DNA of 64,000 nt, from NCBI RefSeq assembly GCF_000420865.1, contig NZ_ATVT01000007.1:124001-188000 (forward strand), given 5' to 3'. The position numbers and the translations under genes were made by a program. The notes beneath the pieces were generated by a model, which saw nothing but the letters and a program-made list of their open reading frames with translations, made no database searches and was not told the DNA's origin. Below, piece by piece: positions 17,165 through 26,395 of this stretch; the stretch's first letter is position 1, and every line of letters starts with the position of its first letter. This stretch comes from Butyrivibrio sp. XPD2006. GTDB lineage: Bacteria > Bacillota > Clostridia > Lachnospirales > Lachnospiraceae.

Positions 17165-18425
17165 TTCCTAAAACTCCTATTGATGATTTCTGATTTCGGA
17201 AAAAGAAAAGCCCTATAAACATAAGTGTTCCAAATATGCCAAAGCAAAAAACGATCTTTGCTACGCTCATCGACACTGCAAGTATTCCCACTATGAAAGT
17301 AGCAACAGGGGCACTTGCGACGGCAATTGCATTAAACACAGCTCCGATCCTGGCGAGGTAGTCATGATCCACTGCTTTTACAAAAGTGACATTAAGGCAG
17401 CCCGAGAGAAGGCCTGAAGTAAAGCCAAGCACTATAAAGCATGCGCCTCCCAGCATGTATGCTCCAACTGCATTTCCTTTTACAAAACCTCCCATCGAAA
17501 GTGCTGCGCAGGTAAGGCCTATGACAGATCCCAGCATAATAGCCAGAAAGTCAAAAGAGAACTTCTCGATAACCTTAGGCATTACAAGTGATGCAATGAT
17601 CGTAGCTCCCGACATGAGCATTACGCAGATGCTCATAAAATTACTGTCCATGCCGTAAACTTCTGAAGCGATCGGCGCGAGAAAGCCGTTAAGCGGTGTC
17701 AGCATGAAATTAAGTAAAACACAGAGCAGGCAAAAATACAGTACTGTCTTATTACCTATGAGATATTTAAAGCCTTCCGTAAATTTGGTTCCATAGCTCT
17801 GGTTTTCTATAGCTTTGTCTTTAAGCACGCATCCCTTATATTCGATAGTTGCGATGATAGCCGCTCCGATAAAGAATGTCGCTGCATCGATGAGCATTGC
17901 CCATCCGGCGCCCAGTGAAGCAATGATAACGCCCGCTGCTCCCATTCCTATAAGTTCAAATATCTTTGAAGCAGTCATGTTAAGGCCGGTTGCAGTCGCA
18001 TAATGTTTCTCATCTATAAGTTTCGGAATAAATGCAGAGGAAGCAGGTATGTTAAAAGACTCAACGGTTGTAATGAGCATTGTGAACGCAGCCATAAGAA
18101 CAGGTGTCACCAAATTCATATAATACAAAGCCACAAATGCTGAAATTGTAAGACCTCGCAAGATGTCGGTAACAATGACTATCCGTTTCTTATTCCTGCC
18201 CTCTACAAAAGGTCCCGCCAATGGTTGTACAAATATGCCGGGAAGCTGATTAAGTCCGAATATAAGCGCTGACCATGCTGCACTTCCCGTGATCTGATAA
18301 ACAAGCCAGGTAAATGCGATACTATCAATCGAGTCTCCAAATCTGTTAATGAGATTTGATGCCAGCAGTTTCCTGCAATTTCGGATTTTCCATATCTCTT
18401 TGTATGTGATCTTTTTGTCTTTCAT
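17154..18425 (-). CDS. MFS transporter, MefA/enterobactin-exporter-like group
   Basis: A 423-aa integral membrane protein with about 12 hydrophobic segments. It begins with the usual cytoplasmic lead (YKEIWKIRNCRKLLASNL) and has the MFS signature region FVEGRNKKRIVIVTDILRG between helices 2 and 3. This subgroup includes macrolide exporters (MefA) and siderophore exporters; no substrate is evident here. The frame is open to 18452, but the ATG at 18425 has GAAGGGA upstream and fits family length. It overlaps the downstream XRE-TPR regulator by 11 bp. Confidence 0.87.
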   Translation of the reverse strand: MKDKKITYKEIWKIRNCRKLLASNLINRFGDSIDSIAFTWLVYQITGSAAWSALIFGLNQLPGIFVQPLAGPFVEGRNKKRIVIVTDILRGLTISAFVALYYMNLVTPVLMAAFTMLITTVESFNIPASSAFIPKLIDEKHYATATGLNMTASKIFELIGMGAAGVIIASLGAGWAMLIDAATFFIGAAIIATIEYKGCVLKDKAIENQSYGTKFTEGFKYLIGNKTVLYFCLLCVLLNFMLTPLNGFLAPIASEVYGMDSNFMSICVMLMSGATIIASLVMPKVIEKFSFDFLAIMLGSVIGLTCAALSMGGFVKGNAVGAYMLGGACFIVLGFTSGLLSGCLNVTFVKAVDHDYLARIGAVFNAIAVASAPVATFIVGILAVSMSVAKIVFCFGIFGTLMFIGLFFFRNQKSSIGVLGNET

Positions 18426-18546
18426 TTCAAAGTCCCTTCCAATCTTCATCATTTCTATAAATGATTCTAAAAGAAGGAACTATCTATATTAATACACTGT
18501 TTTTCGAGTTTATAAAGATATTTTTTTCCTGATTGGAAAGTTTTGG

Positions 18547-18580
18547 TACAAAAGAAGATCCGCGACAAATGCCGCGGATC
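18547..18580 (-). terminator. Terminator of the chemoreceptor gene
   Basis: On the minus strand GATCCGCG and CGCGGATC form an 8-bp stem, followed by TTCTTTTG. It is about 28 bp after the chemoreceptor stop. Confidence 0.75.
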
Positions 18581-18608
18581 TTTTGTTAAGCTGAAATCAT
18601 CGTCTGTT

Positions 18609-20654
18609 TTACTGAATTGTAAATCTCTCAAGGTTTCCGTTAATGGTATCAACTGCCTCCGATACTGAGGACGCTGCACTTGCAACAAGCTCTGAGGATG
18701 ATGCAACTCCTCTGGCTGCTTCTGTAACTCTTTCAACATTATCGGCGATCTCCTGAGTGGATGCTGACTGTTCTTCAGAAACTGATGCCATATTTGTTGC
18801 TACATCATTAACCTTTTCCATCTGTCCTGCCATTGTAATAAGTGTATCATTGGCTTCTGACAGCTGCTGTGTGATTTCCTTAAATGTAGAAGCAGCATTA
18901 TTGACAGATTCTGCACTTGAGTTGATCATCTGAGTATTGGTCTCGGATTTTTCCGAAAGCTGCTGAACTCTTGCAGACATGTCTTTGATAATATCTGCAA
19001 TCTGCTTTGTGGCATCTGCGGAGTTCTGAGCAAGCTGACCGATTTCCTGAGCAACAACAGCAAAGCCTTTTCCTGCTTCTCCGGCTCTTGCAGCCTCAAT
19101 ACTTGCATTAAGTGACAAAAGATTTGTCTGCGAAGAAATGGAATTAATAAGGTCAACAATCTGATTGATCTTCTCAGCTGCCTCATCAACACTTGAAACC
19201 GCATCCGCCATATCCTTCATGGAATCAACTATATCGTTCATTCCATTAGCAACGCCTGCCATCTCATGCTGTCCGGAATCAGCCTTTGTTACAAGCTCAT
19301 TCATGGTTTCTTCTATCTGCTCTTCCTGCTCTGTTACATTGGCAACTGTCTGAGCAAGAACTGTAGCATTTTCTGCAACTTCATTTACAGCCTTAGCCAT
19401 GTTTTCAATATTCTCACGGATCTGATTCATGCTGGCTGACTGCTCATTAGCCGCTCCCTCAAGATTTTCAGCTGTACTCTTGGAATTTTGTGCATCATCA
19501 AGAAGTCTGCCGGAAACATCTTTTATCTCACTCAGGGACGTCCTCATACCATTGACGAAATTGCCCATAGCATTGTTCATATAAGCAATCTCATCATTTC
19601 CGTTGGAGGAAATATCAACAGTAAAGTCACCGCCTGAAATCTTTTCAATATTACCTGTAAGGCTTGTAACAGGGTTCTTAATAAGTTTTCTAAGAACTAT
19701 GTTCATTACAATGATCACAACAGCTACTGCAATAACTGTGACAACCGCAAGAATTGCAACAAGGCTGATAAGTGCTGAGAGTACCTCTTTTTGCTTAACA
19801 TATGCAATTACGAACCAGTCTGTTCCGCTTACTTGGGAAGCGGCAAGATAATACTGTTCTCCGTTTATCTTAGTATTAACTACTTCATGAGTTTCTTTTC
19901 CCGCTTCTGTTGCTACATACTTGCCAATAGCGGTAAGGAATGGGTCATCCTTAATATCTGCCACATTACTTCCGCAAGCTTCTGCATTTTTATAAGTAAG
20001 CAAAAGCCCCTGACCTGTGATCATCATGGCTCCGCCTGTCTGATATATCTTAACGTTACCAAGATCTTCCTGAACGCTGGATAAGAACATATCTGCTGCA
20101 AATGCACCTTCTCTGCCATCTTTAAGATGAACACGTCTTATAACAGATGCACATAGCCCACCTGTAACCTTATCAAAGTAAGGAACATCATAGTAATAGA
20201 ACCAGCTGTTAGTGTACGTCATTGCTTCCTTGTACATAACATTTTCTGTACAATCTTCTATTTCATATGTTGGATCAGCCGGATACAAAAATGTCTTATC
20301 ATTAAGCATTACATACGTACCGGTCGGAAGAAGTGCATATCTTCCGACTGTTCCCGCAAGATATCCCATCAGCTCTTCATTGGAGGCAAATTCATTCTGC
20401 TCAACAGCATCTGCTACAGCATTAAGGTAATAGAATGTAGAATTGAGTTCTCTGTTTACCTTACTGGCATCTACAGAAACCTCGTTTTCCAAAGAATTGT
20501 AAATAAGGTCCTTGATCATAGAATAACCAAGAGAAAAAATGATTCCCTCAGCAACCAAAATTGTGATAATAAGCATTGCAACAAACAGTACAGAAATCTT
20601 GGCACTGATTGCCTTAGGTGATGCGCCTGCTTTTTTAGACGAATTGTCACTCAT
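18609..20654 (-). CDS. Methyl-accepting chemotaxis protein with dCache sensor
   Basis: A 681-aa transmembrane chemoreceptor. TM1 spans about 21-43. An extracellular dCache-like sensor (about 45-290) includes [11 protein letters not shown] and [14 protein letters not shown]2 spans about 293-322, then a HAMP domain and a long coiled-coil signalling domain with the conserved hairpin tip ([20 protein letters not shown]). It senses a small external ligand and controls CheA. The start at 20654 follows GGAGG at a good distance; an in-frame codon at 20669 overlaps that site and is rejected. It is monocistronic, with its own terminator. Its presence suggests a motile cell. Confidence 0.95.
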   Translation of the reverse strand: MSDNSSKKAGASPKAISAKISVLFVAMLIITILVAEGIIFSLGYSMIKDLIYNSLENEVSVDASKVNRELNSTFYYLNAVADAVEQNEFASNEELMGYLAGTVGRYALLPTGTYVMLNDKTFLYPADPTYEIEDCTENVMYKEAMTYTNSWFYYYDVPYFDKVTGGLCASVIRRVHLKDGREGAFAADMFLSSVQEDLGNVKIYQTGGAMMITGQGLLLTYKNAEACGSNVADIKDDPFLTAIGKYVATEAGKETHEVVNTKINGEQYYLAASQVSGTDWFVIAYVKQKEVLSALISLVAILAVVTVIAVAVVIIVMNIVLRKLIKNPVTSLTGNIEKISGGDFTVDISSNGNDEIAYMNNAMGNFVNGMRTSLSEIKDVSGRLLDDAQNSKSTAENLEGAANEQSASMNQIRENIENMAKAVNEVAENATVLAQTVANVTEQEEQIEETMNELVTKADSGQHEMAGVANGMNDIVDSMKDMADAVSSVDEAAEKINQIVDLINSISSQTNLLSLNASIEAARAGEAGKGFAVVAQEIGQLAQNSADATKQIADIIKDMSARVQQLSEKSETNTQMINSSAESVNNAASTFKEITQQLSEANDTLITMAGQMEKVNDVATNMASVSEEQSASTQEIADNVERVTEAARGVASSSELVASAASSVSEAVDTINGNLERFTIQ

Positions 20655-20773
20655 GACATACCTCCACATTGAAACATGAAATTTCTTACAACGGCTACAC
20701 TATTTATAATTATACAAAATGATTATAAAAATTGTATTAAGTAAATATGTAATCGTTATAAAAAACATCATTT

Positions 20774-21652
20774 TCACAAGTCAAACAAACTCATCTGCTC
20801 GTACTTGTCGGGTAATTCATTCATATACTGAAAGCAGTCTTCCGGTCTCGACATGATGTTGTTTTCATTGCAAATCTTTTTAAAGATCTTAAACAGCTCT
20901 TTTGCGTTAGGGCTCGGTAATTCATAGGCGTTTCCGTAGGTTCTTATGTAACGCTCCTTCATTCCCGGGAAATGCTTATCAAGAGCTGCGTAGTAGTACT
21001 CCCGGTCGCCTTCGCGCAGCGTCAGCCCCATGCCAAAATCAATGATGCCTTTAACACCTACGCGAACGCACTCGCTAAGTATAGTTGTGATATTTTCCCG
21101 GGTATCATTGATGAACGGAAGAATCGGTGTGATCCATACTATCGTGGGAATGCCTCTTTTCTGCATTTCTTCAATGACTTCTATCCTTCGTTTGGTATTG
21201 CAGACATTGGGTTCCAAAATCCTGCACAGATCATCATCGTAGGTAGTGAGAGTCATCTGCACTACACATTTGGCGCTATGGTTTATTTCATCCAGAATAT
21301 CTATGTCGCGGAGGATGCGATCAGATTTTGTTTGGATTGCCAGTCCAAATCCATATTGTCTTATAATCTCCAGGCATTTCCTGGTAAGTCTCAGTTCCTC
21401 TTCGCAGTGCATATACGGATCCGACATAGCCCCGGTTCCTATCATGCACTTTTGCCTTTTGGATTTGAGCGCCTTTTCAAGTAACTCCGGCGCGTTACGC
21501 TTAACTTCTATATCTTCAAAGGGATGCTTGAACTGATAGCACTTGCTCCTGCTATCACAGTATATGCATCCGTGAGTGCATCCACGATAAATATTCATTC
21601 CATGGCGTCCATGATTTTCTGTCAGTATTCCTTTTGCCTCAACAAAGTGCAT
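20774..21652 (-). CDS. Radical SAM protein of the SPL/Rv2578c-like group
   Basis: A 292-aa radical SAM protein with the iron-sulfur motif CTHGCIYC (Cys25, Cys29, Cys32) inside the distinctive MNIYRGCTHGCIYCDSRSK context shared with spore photoproduct lyase-like proteins. The GTGAMSDPY and VWITPILPFIND segments also fit this group. The reaction is unknown; members are often annotated as DNA repair photolyases without evidence. The ATG at 21652 follows GGAGGAG. A REP pair lies just upstream and separates it from the divergently oriented RAYT gene. Confidence 0.88.
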   Translation of the reverse strand: MHFVEAKGILTENHGRHGMNIYRGCTHGCIYCDSRSKCYQFKHPFEDIEVKRNAPELLEKALKSKRQKCMIGTGAMSDPYMHCEEELRLTRKCLEIIRQYGFGLAIQTKSDRILRDIDILDEINHSAKCVVQMTLTTYDDDLCRILEPNVCNTKRRIEVIEEMQKRGIPTIVWITPILPFINDTRENITTILSECVRVGVKGIIDFGMGLTLREGDREYYYAALDKHFPGMKERYIRTYGNAYELPSPNAKELFKIFKKICNENNIMSRPEDCFQYMNELPDKYEQMSLFDL

Positions 21653-21665
21653 CGTGCTCCTCCGT

Positions 21666-21735
21666 AAAATGGTCCCTAACCCCCGTCCCCTGGGCCAAAA
21701 AATGAACCCTAGGGACGGGGGGTAGGGACCATTTT
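21666..21735. repeat. Inverted pair of REP-like units, copy 2
   Basis: Two units face each other: AAAATGGTCCCTAACCCCCG, then TCCC, is mirrored by GGGACGGGGGGTAGGGACC and ATTTTT, with one mismatch in 19 bp. Paired inverted REPs (REPINs) are the usual mobile form spread by RAYT enzymes. This pair sits 94 bp upstream of the RAYT start. Confidence 0.9.
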
Positions 21736-21746
21736 TACTTTATGTA

Positions 21747-21775
21747 TTGCTTTTCTTTTTCAACAAATGTATAAT
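21747..21775 (+). promoter_or_regulatory. Promoter of the RAYT gene
   Basis: Plus strand: -35 TTGCTT (21747-21752), a 17-nt spacer, and -10 TATAAT (21770-21775). A small hairpin (CACAGAA/TTCTGTG, 21796-21812) ends just before the AAAGGAG ribosome site and could limit translation. Confidence 0.6.
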
Positions 21776-21828
21776 GCATCTTTAAATAAATCAATCACAG
21801 AATTCTTCTGTGAACAAAGGAGTGAAAA

Positions 21829-22620
21829 ATGCCAAGAAGACCCAGAACTTTGAGTTCGACCGGCATATATCACATCATACTTCGTTCTGTTAATCAACAT
21901 CTTATCTTCGAAGAAGATTCTGATTATCAAAAGTTTATCTATATTCTTTCCGATTGCAAAATGAAATATGACATTAAGATATATGCATATTGTTTAATGG
22001 ACAATCATATCCACTTATTGTTAAATTCTCCTTCGGATGAGCTTCCAAGTTTCTTCCAAAGCCTTGGGGCAAAATTTGTTAAATGGTATAACAATAAATA
22101 TTTGCGTACAGGACATCTTTTTCAGGATCGTTACCGTAGCACGACAATTGAAAACGAAAGAGCCTTTCTTGCAGCTCTTGTGTATATTCACGATAATCCA
22201 GTCAAGGCTAACATATGCCGTTATCCTTCAGAATATCGTTGGAGCAGTTACAACGTGTATTATGGTCAAAAGAGTGCTCTGATTGATACCGACCTTGCTG
22301 ACAGCATCGCAGGTTCCAGACATGAGCTTCACAAGTTCTTTTCAAAAGAATCAGGTCCAGCCGAGGACGAATTATTCGCTGATGATCACAAGAAACAAAA
22401 GCTCTTTTTTACTGATGAAAAAGCTTTGGATTTATTTTTATCTACATCCAAACTGTCTTCAACATCTGAAGTGAACAATCTTGACAAAACACAACGAAAC
22501 CGACTGGTCTTCAAGTTGAGAAACTTGGGTTTAACTGTTAAACAGGTTGCAAGGTTAATGGACATTTCTGAAACAACAGTAAAACGTCTGAGTAAAATGG
22601 TCCCTAACCCCCGTCCCTAG
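21829..22620 (+). CDS. REP-associated tyrosine transposase (RAYT, TnpA_REP)
   Basis: The only plus-strand gene in the window, 263 aa. It has the Y1-transposase fold: YHIILRSVNQHLIF near the start, the metal-binding HUH pair in DNHIHLLL (His60 and His62), and the catalytic Tyr119 within ALVYIHDNP, the form typical of RAYTs. A helix-turn-helix (LTVKQVARLMDISETTVKRL) ends the protein. RAYTs cut and mobilise REP palindromes as single-stranded DNA. REP units lie on both sides, and its last codons (KMVPNPRP) and TAG stop are read from REP copy 3. The start at 21829 follows AAAGGAG. It shares a CTAG with the convergent GNAT gene. Catalytic residues look intact. Confidence 0.93.
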   Translation: MPRRPRTLSSTGIYHIILRSVNQHLIFEEDSDYQKFIYILSDCKMKYDIKIYAYCLMDNHIHLLLNSPSDELPSFFQSLGAKFVKWYNNKYLRTGHLFQDRYRSTTIENERAFLAALVYIHDNPVKANICRYPSEYRWSSYNVYYGQKSALIDTDLADSIAGSRHELHKFFSKESGPAEDELFADDHKKQKLFFTDEKALDLFLSTSKLSSTSEVNNLDKTQRNRLVFKLRNLGLTVKQVARLMDISETTVKRLSKMVPNPRP

Positions 22621-22629
22621 GGTTCATTT
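22594..22629. repeat. REP-like palindrome, copy 3
   Basis: AAAATGGTCCCTAACCCCCG, TCCCTAGGGTTCATTT. Its central CTAG (22617-22620) supplies the stop codon of the RAYT on the plus strand and of the acetyltransferase on the minus strand. Confidence 0.9.
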
Positions 22630-23366
22630 ACCAGCTTCAAAAACTTTTTGTCATTCATCTGCTCATTGGTGACATATTCACCGTCGCAAAAAAATGCATA
22701 AGTTGTAATCGGCGTCGGTGCGTTCTGCGCTTCTTCCCTGGTTGTTATCCTAATTGCCTTGAATGGGATATTATGTTCAGAGGCAGTTTGCTCCAGCACC
22801 GGTACATACTTAGCATTGAACGGGCACTGATTCGTGTAGTACAGAACATAGCCCGTCTCATCTGTATGCGGATGCCTTGCGCTTTCTTTGAATTGTGGTG
22901 CCACGCTGCCTTCAGCAAAAGGCAGATACCACAACTGGATCCCATTGTCAGCTTCATCGCAAACCTTAAAACCCTTGTATGTAAGGAACTTAGGATCAGC
23001 CAGGAACGGCTTTTTCTTCGAAGCAGACAAAATGCACAATCCTGCCCTGCCTTTCTCCTTGCTGTCCTTGACACATGCATCAAGCAGCTCCGTTGAGTAT
23101 CCATGTCCCTTAAGCGAACCGGAAACCCACAGACAGTCAATGTACATGAAGTCGGCCGCCTGAATCGGGACCCATGCATACTCAGCAGGAATATATTCAA
23201 TGAAACACTTGCCTCGCTCTGCGCTTTTCAGAAAGACAAGCCCTTCATCAAACCTGTCTGCCAGCCAAGCCTTCTTGGATGACACCTGCACGTCCTTATT
23301 GTTTGAGATTGCACAGCAAATGTGCTCTTCTTCCAGATTATCTTTTGTCACACGGATGAATTCCAT
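22617..23366 (-). CDS. GNAT acetyltransferase with YoaP-like C-terminal domain
   Basis: A 249-aa protein. The N-terminal two thirds is a GNAT domain (SLKGHGYSTELLDACVKDSK is the acetyl-CoA loop region). The C-terminal part, with YYTNQCPFNAKYVPVL and ITTREEAQNAPTPITTYAFF, resembles the YoaP domain with its thioredoxin-like Cys. The substrate is unknown. The gene begins 4 bp after the stop of the GyrI-like gene, so they form an operon. Its final codons and TAG stop come from REP copy 3, and its 3' end overlaps the convergent RAYT by 4 bp. Confidence 0.85.
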   Translation of the reverse strand: MEFIRVTKDNLEEEHICCAISNNKDVQVSSKKAWLADRFDEGLVFLKSAERGKCFIEYIPAEYAWVPIQAADFMYIDCLWVSGSLKGHGYSTELLDACVKDSKEKGRAGLCILSASKKKPFLADPKFLTYKGFKVCDEADNGIQLWYLPFAEGSVAPQFKESARHPHTDETGYVLYYTNQCPFNAKYVPVLEQTASEHNIPFKAIRITTREEAQNAPTPITTYAFFCDGEYVTNEQMNDKKFLKLVNEP

Positions 23367-23370
23367 ATGT

Positions 23371-24009
23371 TCAACCCTCCTTAGGTTTTATAGGATGTCT
23401 GATCACAGTTCTGAGTTTCTCAGGTGCTACCTTTCTGGCATCGCTCAAATAGATCTCGTGATGAAGTCTTTTGTCTGTGATATCCAGCGCATATCCCTGC
23501 TTCTCCATATACTCATGCATCATCGCAACTGTAGCAGGCTCATCATCGTATGGTCCGACATGCATGCATTGGACGCAGAGGCCCTCTTCCAAAATCATAA
23601 ACTCCACCTTTGAAAAATCCTGCTTTTTCTTTTCCGTCGCCTCTGCAACTGCCCAGTCAAAATCAGCTCTTGTCACAAAGTCCGGAAGCCGTATCACAGA
23701 AATCCAGTTGAACGTTTCCTTTTGCGCGTAATCCACGCCTTCAATTCCATCTTGCCACCAAAAGCCTTCAAGCGGAGGCACTACATAATCGAAATATCCT
23801 TCAATTCTATGGTCACCCTTTTTACTCATCTTGATGGTAAAAGAAATTGCGTAAAGCATACCAATTGCTCTTTTATAATCACCGTCTTCCTCATTCGGGT
23901 CGCCCGTACCGCGGACGGCAACATAATTCATCTTAGGCACAGTTACAATTTCAGGTTTTGATGCCGGCATATAAAATTCTTTGAATTCTTTTTTATAGTC
24001 AAATGCCAT
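23371..24009 (-). CDS. GyrI-like small-molecule-binding protein
   Basis: A 212-aa protein of the GyrI-like/SOUL-type ligand-binding superfamily. Typical features are the opening KPEIVTVPKMNYVAVRGTGD, an FNWISVIRLPDFVT strand region, and a C-terminal MHVGPYDDEPATVAMMHEY segment where family members have a conserved acidic ligand contact. Stand-alone members are thought to bind or hydrolyse small toxic molecules. The ATG at 24009 follows GAGGATAAAAC. It leads a two-gene unit with the GNAT-YoaP protein. REP copy 4 lies directly upstream. Confidence 0.88.
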   Translation of the reverse strand: MAFDYKKEFKEFYMPASKPEIVTVPKMNYVAVRGTGDPNEEDGDYKRAIGMLYAISFTIKMSKKGDHRIEGYFDYVVPPLEGFWWQDGIEGVDYAQKETFNWISVIRLPDFVTRADFDWAVAEATEKKKQDFSKVEFMILEEGLCVQCMHVGPYDDEPATVAMMHEYMEKQGYALDITDKRLHHEIYLSDARKVAPEKLRTVIRHPIKPKEG

Positions 24010-24025
24010 GTTTTATCCTCGCCAC

Positions 24026-24095
24026 AAAATGGTCCCTAACCTCCGTCCCCAAAGGCCAAAAAATGACCCCTAACCCCCGTCCCCAGGGACCATTA
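24026..24095. repeat. Two REP-like units in the same orientation, copy 4
   Basis: AAAATGGTCCCTAACCTCCG, TCCCC is followed by AAATGACCCCTAACCCCCGT, CCCCAGGGACCATT. The second unit adjoins the stop of the VOC gene (TAA then TGGTCCC). Unlike copies 2 and 5 the two units are direct, not inverted. Confidence 0.85.
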
Positions 24096-24503
24096 TTTAT
24101 CCTTCTCTTCGTAGGGTTTGTTCCAGGAGCCGATTTCGATTAGATTGCCTTCCGGGTCTGCAATGTAGCAGGTTCTCTGGCCCCAGGGCTCAAGCTCAGG
24201 CTCAAGCACCACTGTTGCGCCACCTTCTACTGCTTTCTTAAATGCAGCATCAACCTCCTCAAAGGTATCCACATAGAGTGCAATCTCAGAATGTCCGTTA
24301 AGTCCTTTGACATACTCATACTTCCTGTTTGTCATCTTCTCGAAGTCCCCTCTTCCGTACAGCAGGAAAAGAGTCCCATCCTTAACCAGATACACATTGG
24401 AGGTATCCTCTGCCTCTTTTATCTCAAATCCCAGAACATCTCTGTAGAATCTGACCATCTTCCCCATGTCTTCCACCAAAAGTCCAAATCCATCAAGCCT
24501 CAT
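24093..24503 (-). CDS. VOC (glyoxalase/bleomycin-resistance fold) protein
   Basis: A 136-aa vicinal-oxygen-chelate protein with two beta-alpha-beta modules. The first is FGLLVEDMGKMVRFYRDVLG; the second ends in CYIADPEGNLIEIGSW, with the Glu metal ligand in the usual place. Members are dioxygenases, glyoxalases or drug-sequestering proteins; nothing here fixes the substrate. Its ATG overlaps the stop of the WYL regulator (TAATG), so the pair is translationally coupled and the regulator probably controls it. Confidence 0.88.
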   Translation of the reverse strand: MRLDGFGLLVEDMGKMVRFYRDVLGFEIKEAEDTSNVYLVKDGTLFLLYGRGDFEKMTNRKYEYVKGLNGHSEIALYVDTFEEVDAAFKKAVEGGATVVLEPELEPWGQRTCYIADPEGNLIEIGSWNKPYEEKDK

Positions 24504-25420
24504 TATCTTTTAACCTCCTTATAAACATCATTCATATTCCTGACAATTGTAGCCAGCCTCTCCCGCGCCTCCTTCGGTTCAAGAAGCTCTGCCTTTTCTC
24601 CAAAGGTCAAAATCCACGTCACAAGGTTCTCCATATCCGTGTAATCCGCCGTAAACAGCAGTCTTCCGTCCTCCTGCTCTTTGAAGCACTCAGGGCCAAA
24701 CTCTTCTACCAGGCGCCACTTCACGTCTTTTGTAAAAAGAGCTTTCACCTTTATTCCACCCGGAAACACCTTTTCAGTTGATAGATCCGGTGCAGGAACG
24801 CTTCTGCACTTAAACTCAGCAGCCGACTCCCCCACCTTATCCATTCGGTTTAACTTAAACAGGCGAAAGTCCTTTCTTTTAAGGCACCATCCCCAAACGT
24901 ACCAGCTGGACCACTTGAACACCACATAGTATGGCTCAATCCTACGACTGCTCTCTCCGGTCTGGCTGTAATACTTAAAGGTCAGTATGTGCCTGTTTTC
25001 AATAGCGCTCTGTATAGTTTCTATCTTGGGAGCAAGCGTATCCCGGTACCAGGACGAGAGATCGATTAGAATGGAATCACGGCCGCTCACAAACTCAGAT
25101 GAACCTGCACTGATCTTTTCCATGAGCTGTCCGTAGTACCTGCTGCCACTGATACTGTCAAGGCTCCTGAGTCCCGCAAGGATCATCTGCATATCTTTTG
25201 ACGTAAGAAGAGTCCTGTCCATCCGGTATCCATCCATGATGCTGATTCCGCCGTTGGCGCCCTGGGTAGTTTGTATCGGAATCCCGGCTCTACACAGATC
25301 CTCTATATCTCTGTTTATGGTTCTCTTTGATACTTCAAACCGTTCTGCCAACTCCGGAGCTGTAGTCTTCTCCTGCCGAAGCAGCACGGACAGTATCCCG
25401 ATCAGCCTGTCTATCTTCAT
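24503..25420 (-). CDS. YafY-type transcriptional regulator with WYL domain
   Basis: A 305-aa regulator. An N-terminal HTH_11 domain (KIDRLIGILSVLLRQEKTTA, then RFEVSKRTINRDIEDL) is followed by a WYL domain (EPYYVVFKWSSWYVWGWCL) and a WCX-like C-terminal region. WYL domains bind ligands, often nucleic acid. The open frame extends to 25540, but the ATG at 25420 follows GGAAGAGAG and gives the standard family N-terminus. The gene is coupled to the VOC protein downstream. A perfect 26-bp palindrome 42-67 bp upstream is a likely autoregulatory operator. Confidence 0.9.
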   Translation of the reverse strand: MKIDRLIGILSVLLRQEKTTAPELAERFEVSKRTINRDIEDLCRAGIPIQTTQGANGGISIMDGYRMDRTLLTSKDMQMILAGLRSLDSISGSRYYGQLMEKISAGSSEFVSGRDSILIDLSSWYRDTLAPKIETIQSAIENRHILTFKYYSQTGESSRRIEPYYVVFKWSSWYVWGWCLKRKDFRLFKLNRMDKVGESAAEFKCRSVPAPDLSTEKVFPGGIKVKALFTKDVKWRLVEEFGPECFKEQEDGRLLFTADYTDMENLVTWILTFGEKAELLEPKEARERLATIVRNMNDVYKEVKR

Positions 25421-25461
25421 TTTTGCTCTCTTCCTGCTCTCTGAATATATGATATCAATCC

Positions 25462-25487
25462 AAACATGACATCTGTATGTCATGTTT
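25462..25487. promoter_or_regulatory. Palindrome upstream of the WYL regulator, probable operator
   Basis: Perfect 11-bp arms (AAACATGACAT and ATGTCATGTTT) around CTGT. It lies between the upstream terminator and the WYL start, next to TATAAT (25488-25493, minus). A dimeric regulator site is the simplest reading. Confidence 0.6.
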
Positions 25488-25495
25488 ATTATAAC

Positions 25496-25526
25496 AAAAA
25501 ACCGACAGAGCTTCACGCCCTGCCGG
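25496..25526 (-). terminator. Terminator of the methyltransferase gene
   Basis: On the minus strand CCGGCAGGGC pairs with GCTCTGTCGG (two G-U pairs) around GTGAA, followed by TTTTTTG. It is about 28 bp after the methyltransferase stop. Confidence 0.8.
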
Positions 25527-25553
25527 CAAGTCCAGTTCAAACTTCATCTCTGA

Positions 25554-26345
25554 TTATCTCTTTTTCACCTGAAGTTCCGCAAAAGACACATAGTGCTTAA
25601 CCACAAATTCTTCCCCAGCATTTTCTTCAAGCATCTGCATATGCTCGTTATTCCAAGCCTTAAGCTGTTGCTCATTCATAGCCGCTCCAACTCCTCTGCA
25701 CGCACGCATTCTGCCATGCCACCCTTCCCTGGTAAAAGACACATCGACTCTGAATTCATCTCTTTTCACCAAGTCAAAAGATGACAATAGTGCATCCGGA
25801 ACATAAACCGGATGAACAGTATCTCCGTAAGAGGACCAGTTCGGATTGTGCTTTAGGATGATTTCCTCACTCTTACCGGCAATCGGATCTTCGTATGGGA
25901 GCCATCCCATATACAGGATAAGGAGCTTTCCTCCGGGTTTAAGCATCTTTGCAAACCTGTCAGTTATTATCTCAGCATTCAGATACCAGATGCACTGGCA
26001 CACGGTGATGACATCAAACGTATTGTCCGGATAGCTGACTTCTTCCGCAGGACATTTGTAAAACTCAATGTCCATCCCCTGCTGATCTGCAAGCTCTTTT
26101 GCCTGTTCTATCTGATTCTCCGAGATATCTGTCCCAATCCACTTAGCGCCGTACCTATACATATTGCGCGGAAGGACTCCTGTTCCCGTCCCGATATCAA
26201 GCACTTTCTGGCCGTCTTTGCACAGTCCCATATCCAGAATGCACTCATAGAACTCCTTAGGATAAATGTCACGGTATTTAGCATAGTCTTTTGATGTATT
26301 TCCCCAATCAAATGCCTTGCCGTTATCGATGTCTGAAATCTGCAT
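25554..26345 (-). CDS. Class I SAM-dependent methyltransferase
   Basis: A 263-aa methyltransferase with motif I VLDIGTGTGVL (about 48-58), an acidic motif II end (IGTDIS), and post-motif VITVCQCIWYL and LKPGGKLLILYMGW. This matches the Methyltransf_11/25 group acting on small molecules. The substrate is unknown. The frame opens at 26381, but the ATG at 26345 has GGGAGG 8 nt upstream and is chosen. It is a single gene with its own terminator. Its upstream region is filled by REP copy 5. Confidence 0.9.
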   Translation of the reverse strand: MQISDIDNGKAFDWGNTSKDYAKYRDIYPKEFYECILDMGLCKDGQKVLDIGTGTGVLPRNMYRYGAKWIGTDISENQIEQAKELADQQGMDIEFYKCPAEEVSYPDNTFDVITVCQCIWYLNAEIITDRFAKMLKPGGKLLILYMGWLPYEDPIAGKSEEIILKHNPNWSSYGDTVHPVYVPDALLSSFDLVKRDEFRVDVSFTREGWHGRMRACRGVGAAMNEQQLKAWNNEHMQMLEENAGEEFVVKHYVSFAELQVKKR

Positions 26346-26395
26346 GCCTGATCCTCCCTTTAAGTCTACATCTATATACAATCTATTCTATACTA

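Noticed and set aside
20972-21484. A 170-codon plus-strand frame
   Set aside because: It lies opposite the radical SAM gene with intact Cys motif and shows no independent coding evidence.
21829-22620. IS200/IS605 insertion sequence
   Set aside because: The protein is longer, has a C-terminal helix-turn-helix and YIHDNP context typical of RAYT, and no TnpB gene is present.
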